Positions 54,154 through 63,543 of a stretch of 64,000 bases of DNA are shown piece by piece. This DNA is from Chloroflexota bacterium. GTDB lineage: Bacteria > Chloroflexota > Anaerolineae > Anaerolineales > UBA4823. The notes below the pieces were generated by a model. The model saw nothing but the letters and a program-made list of their open reading frames with translations, did no database searches and was not told where the DNA came from. Numbering within the stretch: position 1 is the first letter of the stretch; every line of letters starts with the position of its first letter. Made by a program: the position numbers and the translations under genes. The stretch spans positions 40,679-104,678 of the forward strand of contig JAKOUW010000190.1 of assembly GCA_029782365.1 (NCBI GenBank). Reading direction: 5' to 3'.

Positions 54154-55306
54154 GAGAAGAGTCCTTAGCTAACTTGAGATATTTACAATAGACATCCAGG
54201 GTTGCCACATTCACCGACCGGTTTGTAAATCGCTGCAGAACAATCTGCCGGCCCGCCTGCCCCATTCTACCACGCTGAGCAGGCTGCTCCACTAAAGTCA
54301 GCAGGGCCTCTGCAAGAGCTTGGTGGTTGCCAGGAGGGATAAGCAGGCCATTGTCTCCGTGTCGTATAATTTCCCTACAGCCAGGGATATCCGTGGCGAC
54401 AATCGGCTTTCCACAGGCGGCGGCTTCCAGGAGTGTGGTTGGCACTCCTTCTCCATAGGTAGTGGGCAAAGTGACGATGTGGCAGGCTGCATAAACGGCC
54501 TTCATATCGGCGCGCCAGCCCCACCAATCTGCAATACCCTGGTCATGCCAGCCTTTCAGCGTTGCTTGATCGATGGAAGTCGGGTTCCCCGGGTCAGGTT
54601 CACCGACCAACACAGCTCGTAGGCGATCTGGTGTCACCCCTTGCTGGCGAAGAATACGCATTGCTTCAATTAAAGCCCCAACCCCTTTATCCCACAGCAT
54701 GCGCGCCGCCAAAAGAACAACTACCGGACCTTCGGGCTCTGGTGTAGGGACAAATTCATCCGCATCAACCCCTACCCCTTCAATCAAAAAGGTATTGTTG
54801 CTGGCAACCAGTCCGTGGTCAACAAAATAGGCCAAGTCTGCCGCATTTTCAAAAATGGCCGCCCCGCCGGCTTTGTCTCCAAATGCCAGCTTGTAGAATG
54901 GCTTAACCAACAGGCGCAGGAAGGCTGCTTTACGATCAGAACTGACAAATACATACCCGCGGCCCGTGATCGAGTTGATGCGCACCGGAATTTTTGTCAA
55001 ACGCGCGGCGAGAGAACCGTATAATACGCATTTGATGGTGTGGTGGTGAACCAGGTCGGGTAGTTCCTGGCGGTATATGCGGGCCAACCGCAGTAAAGAA
55101 GAGATTTCGCCCGCTGGTGAGAGGGTCTGCCGTCCGACCTCCCAACCCATCCAGCGGAACCCGGCTTCTTGTAACAACTTTGCATAATTCCCAGGAGGCG
55201 AAACCAGGCCGACTTCAAAACCTTCGCTGGTCAAGAAGCGGGCAAGCGAACGGCGAAAATTGTAGAGATACCAGTCCGTATTGGCAACAAGCAGGATCTT
55301 GGTCAT
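54146..55306 (-). CDS. Family 4 glycosyltransferase
   Basis: A 386-residue GT-B enzyme. The N-lobe begins TKILLVANTDWYLYNFR, and the C-lobe has VVLLAARMLWDKGV and the donor-binding EGVPTTLLEAAACGKPIVATDIPG. It adds a sugar to a lipid-linked oligosaccharide in the cytosol; donor and linkage unknown. A GTG two codons earlier is an alternative start, with GGTGGAG nearby. It overlaps the Wzz gene by 8 bp. Confidence 0.87.
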   Translation of the reverse strand: MTKILLVANTDWYLYNFRRSLARFLTSEGFEVGLVSPPGNYAKLLQEAGFRWMGWEVGRQTLSPAGEISSLLRLARIYRQELPDLVHHHTIKCVLYGSLAARLTKIPVRINSITGRGYVFVSSDRKAAFLRLLVKPFYKLAFGDKAGGAAIFENAADLAYFVDHGLVASNNTFLIEGVGVDADEFVPTPEPEGPVVVLLAARMLWDKGVGALIEAMRILRQQGVTPDRLRAVLVGEPDPGNPTSIDQATLKGWHDQGIADWWGWRADMKAVYAACHIVTLPTTYGEGVPTTLLEAAACGKPIVATDIPGCREIIRHGDNGLLIPPGNHQALAEALLTLVEQPAQRGRMGQAGRQIVLQRFTNRSVNVATLDVYCKYLKLAKDSSRD

Positions 55307-55318
55307 CTCCACCTACTT

Positions 55319-56467
55319 TCATGAAGTGGTATCAACAGCTTGCACGGGAAGACTGCGGTACAGGCTGAGCAGCCGGCTTTCCATGCACTGCCAACTGTAC
55401 GTTTCATCGTAAGCGCGCCGGGCATTTTTTCCTAGCTTCGCCCGCAAATCAGGGTCTTCGCTCAACTGCAAAAAAGCGCTCTCAAGTGCCTTGATATCTC
55501 CATAAGGGACCACCATGCCGCCTTCAATCGCTCGGATAATGCGGTCCATATTACTGTTATCTGCCACAATCACTGGCTTTGCTAACATCATCGCCTCGAA
55601 GATTTTGTTTGGGCTTGAGTAACGATGGTTCGGTATGATCGGATCATAGGTAGCGATCAAAACATCAGCTTGCTGGCTGAGCTTGATAGTTTTGTCATAG
55701 GGGATGCGCCCATGCCAAGTAATATTCTGAACCAAAGCGGCTCGAGCCAGGATTCTCTCTTCATCACCTCCAAAACCTGCCAGGTCCAGCGACCACTGTG
55801 GGTGACGGCTGACCACTTCAATCAATTCAAGTAAACCGCGCTCGACCTGGAGAAGACCGATATAAGCGATGCGTAGATTACCCTTGGTGCTCGAGCTATC
55901 CTGGCTGGGCAATGGAACGACTGCATCCTCAGGAGAGTTATAGACCACCGTGCTGCGCTTGGGATGGCTGCCAGCCACCTGGACCCTGCGCGCATCATCG
56001 ACAAGGATCAAAGCATCCGCCGCATTGATGGCATGTAGGTCAATCCACCGAATGATATTTTTGATGAGCGCAGGCGTCGAGCGCAAATGATCGGCATAGA
56101 AGTCAAAAATATCATACACAACAGGTAAACCCCACATCCATTTGCACGCCAGCGCTGGGATTATCGTGTCGAAATCACAGGCATGGAGAATATCATATTC
56201 GGTATGGCGCTTCCCTAACCAACTCATCAAGGCAGCCTGCCAGCGCAACAATTGCGGCAGATTACCTAACCCTTTGCCGAAAGGCGCTTTTATCAGCAGG
56301 CGGTGGATTTGAACGCCGCCCTGTTGATCACAGGCTGGTAACTGCGCAGTCCGATCCCATCCCAATGCATGAACGATATAACCAGCCTTGGCCAGCGTCC
56401 GCGCAATCTTATCTACCCGCGGATCTGGCGCTAACGGGTTGCTCCGTAATATCAAAACCCGGGCCAT
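55319..56467 (-). CDS. Glycosyltransferase (GT-B, family 4-like)
   Basis: The 382-residue protein starts MARVLILRSNPLAPDPRVDKIART, followed by DILHACDFDTIIPAL, RIAYIGLLQVERG and the C-lobe PNKIFEAMMLAKPVIVAD. This is the usual retaining GT4 layout, though the glutamate pair is less canonical (FEAMML). It lies between the ABC transporter genes and the other GT4 gene, 2 bp after the ATPase. The sugar is unknown. Confidence 0.85.
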   Translation of the reverse strand: MARVLILRSNPLAPDPRVDKIARTLAKAGYIVHALGWDRTAQLPACDQQGGVQIHRLLIKAPFGKGLGNLPQLLRWQAALMSWLGKRHTEYDILHACDFDTIIPALACKWMWGLPVVYDIFDFYADHLRSTPALIKNIIRWIDLHAINAADALILVDDARRVQVAGSHPKRSTVVYNSPEDAVVPLPSQDSSSTKGNLRIAYIGLLQVERGLLELIEVVSRHPQWSLDLAGFGGDEERILARAALVQNITWHGRIPYDKTIKLSQQADVLIATYDPIIPNHRYSSPNKIFEAMMLAKPVIVADNSNMDRIIRAIEGGMVVPYGDIKALESAFLQLSEDPDLRAKLGKNARRAYDETYSWQCMESRLLSLYRSLPVQAVDTTS

Positions 56468-56469
56468 AC

Positions 56470-58089
56470 TTAGTTGACCGGCAGTTTACTCAGCGGCGTC
56501 AGAGGCAGAGCTTCGTTTATGCCAGCCGCCCAAATTTCGGCTACTTCACTTTCGCTGAGTGCGTTCTGGTACAGGCGAATGTCGCGCAGTATCAGACCGC
56601 TTTCCGCCGCCCGCATACTGGTTTCAACCTTCGTCACCACCGTCGAGCCGTCTTCCTGGTGGATGATTTCGCCAACCCATTCACCAGGGCGGTAACCAAT
56701 CGCAAAATATTGAGCAGGCGACTGAGTATTGCTGTAACGCCCATCGTACTCGAAAAAGTTAACAGGCTCTCCGTCCAGGTAAATCTGCAGTTTACCAGCC
56801 GGGCTTCCATCCCAAGTCATGCAAACATGCCGCCAAACAGGAGAATCTGCTTTGGGTTCGATCGCCGCGCCGGCTTCAGGAAATTCCGCCCGCCCGAAGT
56901 ATGTGTTTAACACCCGCCGGTTTCCACCAGCCCGCGCTACCAACAGGCGGCTGTTAGGCTCCAACTCTGCCGCATTTAACGGTGTAATATAGAAAACAAA
57001 ACGGCTGTCGTCAGTATGGAATATGGCGCCAATTGCTGGATTAGGCTCAAAATTCACAGCCAACCAGGCTGTCAATGAGCCTTTTTCCGGGTTAAACACG
57101 CCGGCCGCTGAATACGTCGCTGGTTGGCTTGCCAGGCTGGTATAGGAGCGGATTGTAATCTCAGGTTTTTTGGCGGGGGTGCTTTCTCGAGGCAGTTCCA
57201 CGGGCAGTTCTGCATTCGAGACAATTTCTTCAGATAAGGTTTCTTGCGGTTCTGGCGGTTGGCTGACCGCCTCTGGCAGTTCGGGAGGCGCCTGAATCAC
57301 TTCATTGGCCGTTTCAAGCCGCGAAAATTCGACATAGCGGTCGATCACTTCATCCACCGAACCAAGAGCGCCGACTTTTCCTCGATTCAACCAGAGCGCT
57401 TTTGAACAAAAAGCCTGGATCGTCGTCATACTATGCGAAACGATCAGCACTGTTGTCCCCTGGTCGCGAAAAGACTGCATTCGATCCAGGCATTTTTGTT
57501 GAAATCCCGCATCCCCAACGGAAAGGACCTCGTCAACCAATAGAATATCCGGGCGAGAAGCCGTCGCCACAGCAAAACCTAACCGGCCGATCATGCCGGT
57601 GGAGTAGGTGCGCAGTGGAGAGTCGATAAAATCACCCACTTCAGCAAAATCGATAATACCATCTAACAGCCGGTCCACCTCGCGCCGCGAGCGACCCAAC
57701 AAGGCGCTGTTCAGGTAAATATTTTCCTTGCCGGTCAGCTCATTGTGAAATCCGGCGCCCAATTCGAGCAGAGGAAAGACCACTCCCCTCAGGACCACCC
57801 GACCCTCGGGAGGAAATAATACCCGCGCAATCACTTTAAGAAGGGTGCTTTTACCCGAGCCGTTCCGGCCGATCACACCGAAGGTCTCGCCGCGACCTAC
57901 CCGGAATGAAACGTTTTTCAGCGCATAAAACGCCTCGTACGAAAGCTGCCGCTGTAACCAGCGGATGGCGAATTCCTTGATCCCCGAAACCGGTTCATGC
58001 GGAACGCGATAAACAATCGAAATATTATCGACCTGAATGGCAGGCAAATTGGAAACAGCCAGGCTGCTGTGCTCAGACACGGAAGGCAT
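56470..58089 (-). CDS. Polysaccharide ABC exporter ATPase with C-terminal LamG-like domain
   Basis: Residues 1-~240 are a Wzt/TagH-type ATPase: Walker A GRNGSGKST, signature YSTGMIGRLGF, Walker B ILLVDEVLSVGD, and the post-ATPase QAFCSKALWLNRGKV segment. A Pro/Glu-rich linker (~255-310) leads to a LamG/concanavalin-like domain (~330-530; HVCMTWDG, LQIYLDGEPVNF, RDIRLYQNALS). Wzt proteins normally end in an Ig-like glycan-binding domain; a LamG-type end is unusual and could recognise the polymer inside the cell. It overlaps the permease by 17 bp. Confidence 0.85.
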   Translation of the reverse strand: MPSVSEHSSLAVSNLPAIQVDNISIVYRVPHEPVSGIKEFAIRWLQRQLSYEAFYALKNVSFRVGRGETFGVIGRNGSGKSTLLKVIARVLFPPEGRVVLRGVVFPLLELGAGFHNELTGKENIYLNSALLGRSRREVDRLLDGIIDFAEVGDFIDSPLRTYSTGMIGRLGFAVATASRPDILLVDEVLSVGDAGFQQKCLDRMQSFRDQGTTVLIVSHSMTTIQAFCSKALWLNRGKVGALGSVDEVIDRYVEFSRLETANEVIQAPPELPEAVSQPPEPQETLSEEIVSNAELPVELPRESTPAKKPEITIRSYTSLASQPATYSAAGVFNPEKGSLTAWLAVNFEPNPAIGAIFHTDDSRFVFYITPLNAAELEPNSRLLVARAGGNRRVLNTYFGRAEFPEAGAAIEPKADSPVWRHVCMTWDGSPAGKLQIYLDGEPVNFFEYDGRYSNTQSPAQYFAIGYRPGEWVGEIIHQEDGSTVVTKVETSMRAAESGLILRDIRLYQNALSESEVAEIWAAGINEALPLTPLSKLPVN

Positions 58090-58915
58090 ACTCCTTCGAG
58101 CGCGCCGTAAATACCAGGCCGCCCACAACCAGCGTGAACACAGCGATCATGCCGCCGATAGCCCAGGTTTGCCAATCTGGAATTTTGCCCTCAAACAAAG
58201 GCTGGCGGAAGAGCATTAAGAAATAATACATCGGATTGAGCAGAAAAAAGCCGCGCAGTTCTGCTGGAATCGCCGTTATGGGATAAATAATGGGCGTCGA
58301 GTACATCCATAGGGTGAGCAGGACTTCATAGACTGGCAGCATATCCGCAAAATAAATGGCCGCCGTCGCCAGCAGCAAACCCATTCCCAGGGCGAACATG
58401 GTCAAAAGAAGAATGGCGAATGGCATCACCAGGATAGTGCGGTGCATAGGCAAACCGAGGGCCAGGCTGATCAAGAAGAGAGGCACCAAAGAGATAAATA
58501 AATTCACCAGAGATGTGGATACGGCTGAGACAACAAAAATCGATTTTGGCACGTAAATGCGGTGGAGCAGCTCTCCGCTCCACACCATCTCTCCCATAGC
58601 CGCCTGAGTTGAGCTTGAAAAGAACAGCCAAGCTGTCAGACCGCTGAGGATATATACTGGATAGTGATCAACGGTTAAGCGAAATACGGCGGAAAAAACC
58701 AGGGTTAAAACCAGCATTGTCAATAATGGATTAAGCAGCGTCCAAACAATACCCAAAAAAGAGCGTTTGTAACGCGTCTTCAATGTGCGCGAGACAAACT
58801 GGCGCACCAGTTCCCTGTATTGAAAAACAGCCTTTATCTCTTCTACCAAGGGATGGCTCACTTGGGCAGAATCGTACACCACATCTACTCTGTCCAAATC
58901 GACTGATTTTTGCAT
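58073..58915 (-). CDS. Polysaccharide ABC exporter permease (Wzm/TagG-like)
   Basis: A 280-residue ABC-2 permease with six membrane helices and the TLKTRYKRSFLGIVWTLLNP segment near the N-terminus, typical of Wzm/TagG. The partner ATPase overlaps its 3' end. It exports lipid-linked polysaccharide. The start at 58915 (MQKSVDLDRVD) is the first ATG not overlapping wecB, but lacks a good ribosome-binding site; upstream in-frame starts are possible. Confidence 0.88.
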   Translation of the reverse strand: MQKSVDLDRVDVVYDSAQVSHPLVEEIKAVFQYRELVRQFVSRTLKTRYKRSFLGIVWTLLNPLLTMLVLTLVFSAVFRLTVDHYPVYILSGLTAWLFFSSSTQAAMGEMVWSGELLHRIYVPKSIFVVSAVSTSLVNLFISLVPLFLISLALGLPMHRTILVMPFAILLLTMFALGMGLLLATAAIYFADMLPVYEVLLTLWMYSTPIIYPITAIPAELRGFFLLNPMYYFLMLFRQPLFEGKIPDWQTWAIGGMIAVFTLVVGGLVFTARSKEYAFRV

Positions 58916-58958
58916 AAAATATTGACCCGTGGCTTTCTGCGAAACATAAACCGAACTC

Positions 58959-60083
58959 TTAAGCGTATTGAAGCAGTGCGTTGACAATCCGTCGAGCAGC
59001 CTGCCCATCCCCATAAGGGTTGACAGCTTTGGCCATCGCCAGGTGGGCCTGAGGATCGTCTAACAGCGTGCGCGCTTGTTGTACAATGCGCTGCCGGTTT
59101 GTGCCCACCAGGCGCACAGTGCCCGCCTGGACGCCCTCGGGGCGTTCGGTGACCTCGCGCAGCACCAAAACCGGCACCCCCAAACCTGGCGCCTCTTCCT
59201 GGATGCCTCCCGAATCAGTTAACACCAGTGTGGCTTTCTTTAAGAATTGCACCAGGGGAAGGTAATCTAACGGAGGCAGTAAAGTGATGTTGGGATCATC
59301 CGCTAAAAATTGATACACAGGGCCCTGGACATTCGGATTCAGATGCACTGGATAAACAATTTTTACTTTGCCGGCATAACATGCTGAAATATCTTTCAAT
59401 GCGGCGCAGATCGCCTCCAGGGGCTGGCCAAAATTCTCTCGGCGGTGAGCGGTCACCAGGATCAGCCTGGCGCCATCGTTCAAACCAATGCTGTGAAAAA
59501 GCTGTAAAATATCCTCGGGGGTTGGTTTCTGGGCTACCGTTTGGAGGGCATCAATCACCGGATTGCCTGTGATGACAATTTGTTCTGATGGAACACCTTC
59601 ATTTAATAAGTTTTGCCGGGACCATTCTGTCGGGGCAAAATGTAGATCTGCCACAACTCCGGCTACTTTCCGGTTGATTTCTTCCGGGAACGGCTGCCAT
59701 TTGTCACCGGTGCGCAGACCAGCTTCGACATGTCCAAAGCGCACACGGTTGTAATATGCGATCAACGAAGCCGCCATTACGGTCGTAGTATCGCCTTGTG
59801 CCAACACCCAATCGGGTTTCAACTTTTTAACGACCGGATCTAGATGGGTGAATATTGCCGCAGTGATCTGCGCCAATCCCTGATCCGGGCGCATTAAATC
59901 TAAATCAACATCCGGCTTTATTTGAAAAAGGTCGAGTACCTGGTCCAACATCTGGCGGTGTTGGGCTGTGACGCACACCAATGAATCAATTTGATCATGT
60001 TGAGCCAGGCGCTGGACAACCGGCGCCATTTTTACCGCTTCGGGACGGGTGCCAAAAATAGAGAGAACGCGCAATTTCTTCAT
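58959..60083 (-). CDS. wecB: UDP-N-acetylglucosamine 2-epimerase (non-hydrolysing)
   Basis: The 374-residue GT-B fold enzyme has FGTRPEAVKMAP, HVEAGLRTGD and LTDSGGIQEEAPGLGVPVLVLREVTERPEG, all hallmark segments of WecB/MnaA. It converts UDP-GlcNAc to UDP-ManNAc, implying ManNAc or a derivative (such as ManNAcA) in the polymer. No wecC dehydrogenase is adjacent. The 5' end overlaps the following GT gene in ATGA fashion (4 bp). Confidence 0.95.
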   Translation of the reverse strand: MKKLRVLSIFGTRPEAVKMAPVVQRLAQHDQIDSLVCVTAQHRQMLDQVLDLFQIKPDVDLDLMRPDQGLAQITAAIFTHLDPVVKKLKPDWVLAQGDTTTVMAASLIAYYNRVRFGHVEAGLRTGDKWQPFPEEINRKVAGVVADLHFAPTEWSRQNLLNEGVPSEQIVITGNPVIDALQTVAQKPTPEDILQLFHSIGLNDGARLILVTAHRRENFGQPLEAICAALKDISACYAGKVKIVYPVHLNPNVQGPVYQFLADDPNITLLPPLDYLPLVQFLKKATLVLTDSGGIQEEAPGLGVPVLVLREVTERPEGVQAGTVRLVGTNRQRIVQQARTLLDDPQAHLAMAKAVNPYGDGQAARRIVNALLQYA

Positions 60084-61123
60084 AACTGGTTGATTATACC
60101 AAAGATGGTTTTCGCTCGTTCATGCCAGGTGCTCTGCCGCGCAACCCGGTCGGCTTCATCTATGAATTCAGGCGTATTTTTGATCTGCAGCGCTCGCTCG
60201 ATCTGTTGGCAGAACTCAACCGGGGAAGAAGCAGTGAGTACACCCGGGCAGGAGAGGGCTTCGCGGATCAGCGTGGAAACCACCGGTCGGTGGGCCGCCA
60301 GGTATTCGAAGAGTTTTATTGGTGATACAGCGTTGGTCACTTCATTCACATGAAACGGAATCATGGCGGCATCAAAACCTTGCAGGTAAGCGGGCATTGC
60401 GCGGTATGGTTGAAATCCCAGGTAATGAATATTGGATTTCCTCTTTAGCTCGTCCAACGGAAAACGATTCCCATGCAAAGGACCTACCAGGACAAAAGAG
60501 AAATCGGGACATTGTTCAGCAGCATCTTTCAGCAAGCCTGCATCAAACCAACCTGCCAGGGCGCCCGTATACCCGATTACAGGTTTGCCTTGCGCACGGA
60601 TTTGATCTAATTCCACCGGCAGAGCCAACGGGCTGCGCCAGGCAGCAGCAAAGAATTCATAATCCACGCCGTTGGCACACAGCACAGCGTCGGGTCTCCG
60701 GATCTTGGCCTGTTCATAAAGGAAATTGGAAGACGCCAGGATAACATTGGCTGAAGCCAGCATTGCGGCGTGTTGTTGGTGTAAACGGGCTGACTGGCCT
60801 TCAAACGCGTCTATGGCGTCAACCCAGTCATAGATTATCTTGGGATTCTGGAAACGATGTAAAAACTGTGCATTCCAGGTCATTATGTGCACCCATAGAT
60901 CAGGGATGGCATCAAAAGCTTCCAGGCGAACATGGCAAAGATAAAGATTGGTATCGATCTGGCGGAAGGAATCCACCGCCCAGAGGTGCTCAGGCTGGCA
61001 GTAAAATACCAATGCGCCCATACGAGCCAGGTTTTCCGCAATGTGCTGCGGACGTTGAAACACCTGGCCTTCCCAACTCAATCCAGGTGGAAAAACAATA
61101 ACTGGCTTGCCTGCATTTGCCAT
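60080..61123 (-). CDS. Glycosyltransferase (GT-B)
   Basis: A 347-residue protein with PPGLSWEGQVFQRPQHIAENLA at the start and the C-lobe AVSPIKLFEYLAAHRPVVST. The ATG at 61123 has AGGA 7 nt upstream; an in-frame start 36 codons earlier (61231) would overlap the preceding gene. The C-lobe motif is close to that of the C-terminal half of the neighbouring fusion protein, so the two probably share ancestry. Donor and acceptor unknown. Confidence 0.82.
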   Translation of the reverse strand: MANAGKPVIVFPPGLSWEGQVFQRPQHIAENLARMGALVFYCQPEHLWAVDSFRQIDTNLYLCHVRLEAFDAIPDLWVHIMTWNAQFLHRFQNPKIIYDWVDAIDAFEGQSARLHQQHAAMLASANVILASSNFLYEQAKIRRPDAVLCANGVDYEFFAAAWRSPLALPVELDQIRAQGKPVIGYTGALAGWFDAGLLKDAAEQCPDFSFVLVGPLHGNRFPLDELKRKSNIHYLGFQPYRAMPAYLQGFDAAMIPFHVNEVTNAVSPIKLFEYLAAHRPVVSTLIREALSCPGVLTASSPVEFCQQIERALQIKNTPEFIDEADRVARQSTWHERAKTIFGIINQL

Positions 61124-61205
61124 GCATATTTCCTGCAGGGAGCGCCTGTCCTCTGGCAAACGTGCAACAGCCGAAGCCCGCCAAATCCTTGCACGCAGGC
61201 TGTGA

Positions 61206-63443
61206 TTAACTCGTTCGATCAATCTTGCCATTCAAAAGTTCCAACAGAGCATCGACTCGCGCCTTCCAATTATTTTGTCGGACAAAAACATCCACCGACT
61301 GCCGACTCCCACTATACAACCGCGCCGTTTGAATTTGCTGCAAAAAACCCTCGGTATTTTCTGCCAGGTATACCCCCGGCAGATTACGGAGCGGGTCGAT
61401 GGCCGGGGCGACGACAGGCAGTCGCATCGCTAAGTACTCATATACTTTGAGGGGGCTGGTCGCCTGGGTGATGGCGTTTATTTTCCACGGCACGATCGCC
61501 ACATGGGCATGAGCCAGGTAAGCCGGCAGATCTTTCTGGGCTTTCAAACCCAGAAAATGCAGATTTGGCGGCGCCTCCAGACATTGGCCGGCATAATCAC
61601 CGATCACGGCCACGACTGTTTCACGATTTTGCCTGGCGATGGTCTTCAGCAAGGCCCAATCAAACCATTCACCCCACAATGCGCCGACATACATAACCAC
61701 CCATTCGGCAGGAGGCAAATCGAGGGGACGATGGTAATTTCGATCGGGATTAAACAAATCGCTGTTGACGGCATTAGGGAGTAAATGAACCTTTCTCAAG
61801 GCGCGGTTCTCCAATTTCACCGCCAGCTTTGGCGCCGTGGAGGTCAGCACCTGGCTTTTGGCGATAATTTTTTCCTCGATTTCTTTCGAATACCACATTC
61901 CCCCTAATGCAGACTCCCAATTGTCGAGCAAGTCATATACCAGCACTCCTTGGTTCGCATGAATATTTTCGATGATAGGGAGAAATTCAGGTAATGGCAG
62001 TTCAATGAGTCCATACAGTGGCCTGTCCCGCAGCATCCAGCCGTAGGTAAGCCAAAAATCAGCCCAGCGAAATTCCTTCAGCTGATGAACGATTAAATTC
62101 GGATGGCGAATGTGCAGGTTTAACTCGACAGTTTCATACTTGGGAAATTTATACAGATAAACAACCAGGTAATGCCGGCGGATCATTTCGCGCGCAATTT
62201 GGGTCCAGCGCGCCCCGCCGCCTGTATCGTCGATCGGAACGCCTGCCAGGATAAAAAAGACACCTTCCAGGCTGGCAGCCCGCTTTCGATCCACCAATGG
62301 GCGGTGACGCATCCCTTCCACAAACCCTGCCACTTCGAACATATATGTACCGAGAATGAGCAGTTCTTGCTTGAGCGAGCCGCTCTTTCGCCGCAGGCGG
62401 TTTGCAAGGAAACCCCCGCCAAGGAGGGCGAGCAAAACGAAAGCGACTAACCCGGCAGTAAAATTCCATAGAAACGCCAGAACCAAGAAAAGGCAAGAAA
62501 AAGCCATGCCGCCCAAAAACAAACCCACTTTGTACGCTGCCCACCGGTAGGCGCGTGCGGTTGTACCTGCTTCTCCATCCCCAATCGACCAGAAATACGC
62601 CTTGCGTAGGCTGGCAGCCAGTGTAGCCGGCGCTTCCCAATACACAACTGCCTCAGGCACAAAAGCCCATTGTTGGGTGGCTCCCTTTAATTCCAGGGCA
62701 AAATAAGTATCCTCACCCGTTAAAGTTAACCATTCGGGATAGCCGCCGACTGCTTCCCAGGCTGTTTTACGAAATGCGGCTGAAACTCCAGAGGGCAAGT
62801 GTGCCTGTGGATTGATGTTTTCCAGCGCCGTTCCCAACAGCCAGCGCCGGGGACTGCCCTTCGCATCCACAGCCTGGTAACGACCAGCGCTTACCTGAAT
62901 TCTGGCGTCACTTTCAAATGGCGCGACAAGATCTTCTAGCCAGTTATGAGGTAGACTGACGCCAAAATCTGTAACGGCGATCACTTCGTAGGAAGCCTGT
63001 CTTATTCCGCTGTTTCGACCGCGCGCAATGTTTGCTCCGGGTACATAGACAATTTTCAAGGCCAGGGGATATTCACCCGCCAGGGTTTGCAGCGCTTCGT
63101 AGGTCCCGTCAGTTGACCCTGTATCCACAGCAATTATTTCATCAGGCTGGCGTGTTTGTGCCAAAATACTTGAAAATAAGCGCGGCAGTGTATCAATTTC
63201 ATTGCGCGCCGTTACGACCAATGAAACCTTCGTCGAACGCCCGCCGCGACAGCCAGCCAAAGACTGCCGGGGCTGATAATCTCGAAACCAACCAGTGTTA
63301 TCTGTAAATACCGTAACCTGGGTATAGTCTTCACCTGTGTAGCGGTCTCCAAATGTGTTGAACATCGTAAATCCCCGGCGCGCCAGGCGTCGAAGATTCA
63401 TTTGAAACGCGATAGCTTGGATTTTGGCAAGGAGTCTTTGCAT
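61206..63443 (-). CDS. GT2-GT4 fusion glycosyltransferase with central membrane segment
   Basis: A 745-residue two-enzyme protein. Residues ~70-300 are a GT2 (GT-A) domain: SLVVTARNEIDTLPRLFSSI, AVDTGSTDGTYEAL, and GEDTYFALEL. Two hydrophobic helices at ~305-365 follow. Residues ~395-745 are a GT-B domain with TSPLKVYEYLAMRLPVVAP. One chain could thus add two sugars in sequence at the membrane. It is the first gene of the locus visible in the window. The ATG at 63443 is used because the codon before it is not a strong start; no clear ribosome-binding site. Confidence 0.85.
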   Translation of the reverse strand: MQRLLAKIQAIAFQMNLRRLARRGFTMFNTFGDRYTGEDYTQVTVFTDNTGWFRDYQPRQSLAGCRGGRSTKVSLVVTARNEIDTLPRLFSSILAQTRQPDEIIAVDTGSTDGTYEALQTLAGEYPLALKIVYVPGANIARGRNSGIRQASYEVIAVTDFGVSLPHNWLEDLVAPFESDARIQVSAGRYQAVDAKGSPRRWLLGTALENINPQAHLPSGVSAAFRKTAWEAVGGYPEWLTLTGEDTYFALELKGATQQWAFVPEAVVYWEAPATLAASLRKAYFWSIGDGEAGTTARAYRWAAYKVGLFLGGMAFSCLFLVLAFLWNFTAGLVAFVLLALLGGGFLANRLRRKSGSLKQELLILGTYMFEVAGFVEGMRHRPLVDRKRAASLEGVFFILAGVPIDDTGGGARWTQIAREMIRRHYLVVYLYKFPKYETVELNLHIRHPNLIVHQLKEFRWADFWLTYGWMLRDRPLYGLIELPLPEFLPIIENIHANQGVLVYDLLDNWESALGGMWYSKEIEEKIIAKSQVLTSTAPKLAVKLENRALRKVHLLPNAVNSDLFNPDRNYHRPLDLPPAEWVVMYVGALWGEWFDWALLKTIARQNRETVVAVIGDYAGQCLEAPPNLHFLGLKAQKDLPAYLAHAHVAIVPWKINAITQATSPLKVYEYLAMRLPVVAPAIDPLRNLPGVYLAENTEGFLQQIQTARLYSGSRQSVDVFVRQNNWKARVDALLELLNGKIDRTS

Positions 63444-63543
63444 AACCAATTTTCAAGAACAGCCGCATCTGGGCTGACATGAAATTCTGCACGATTTGCA
63501 CAGAAAAAAAATACCCAGGAAAGTACAGTTTTGAATAATTAGG

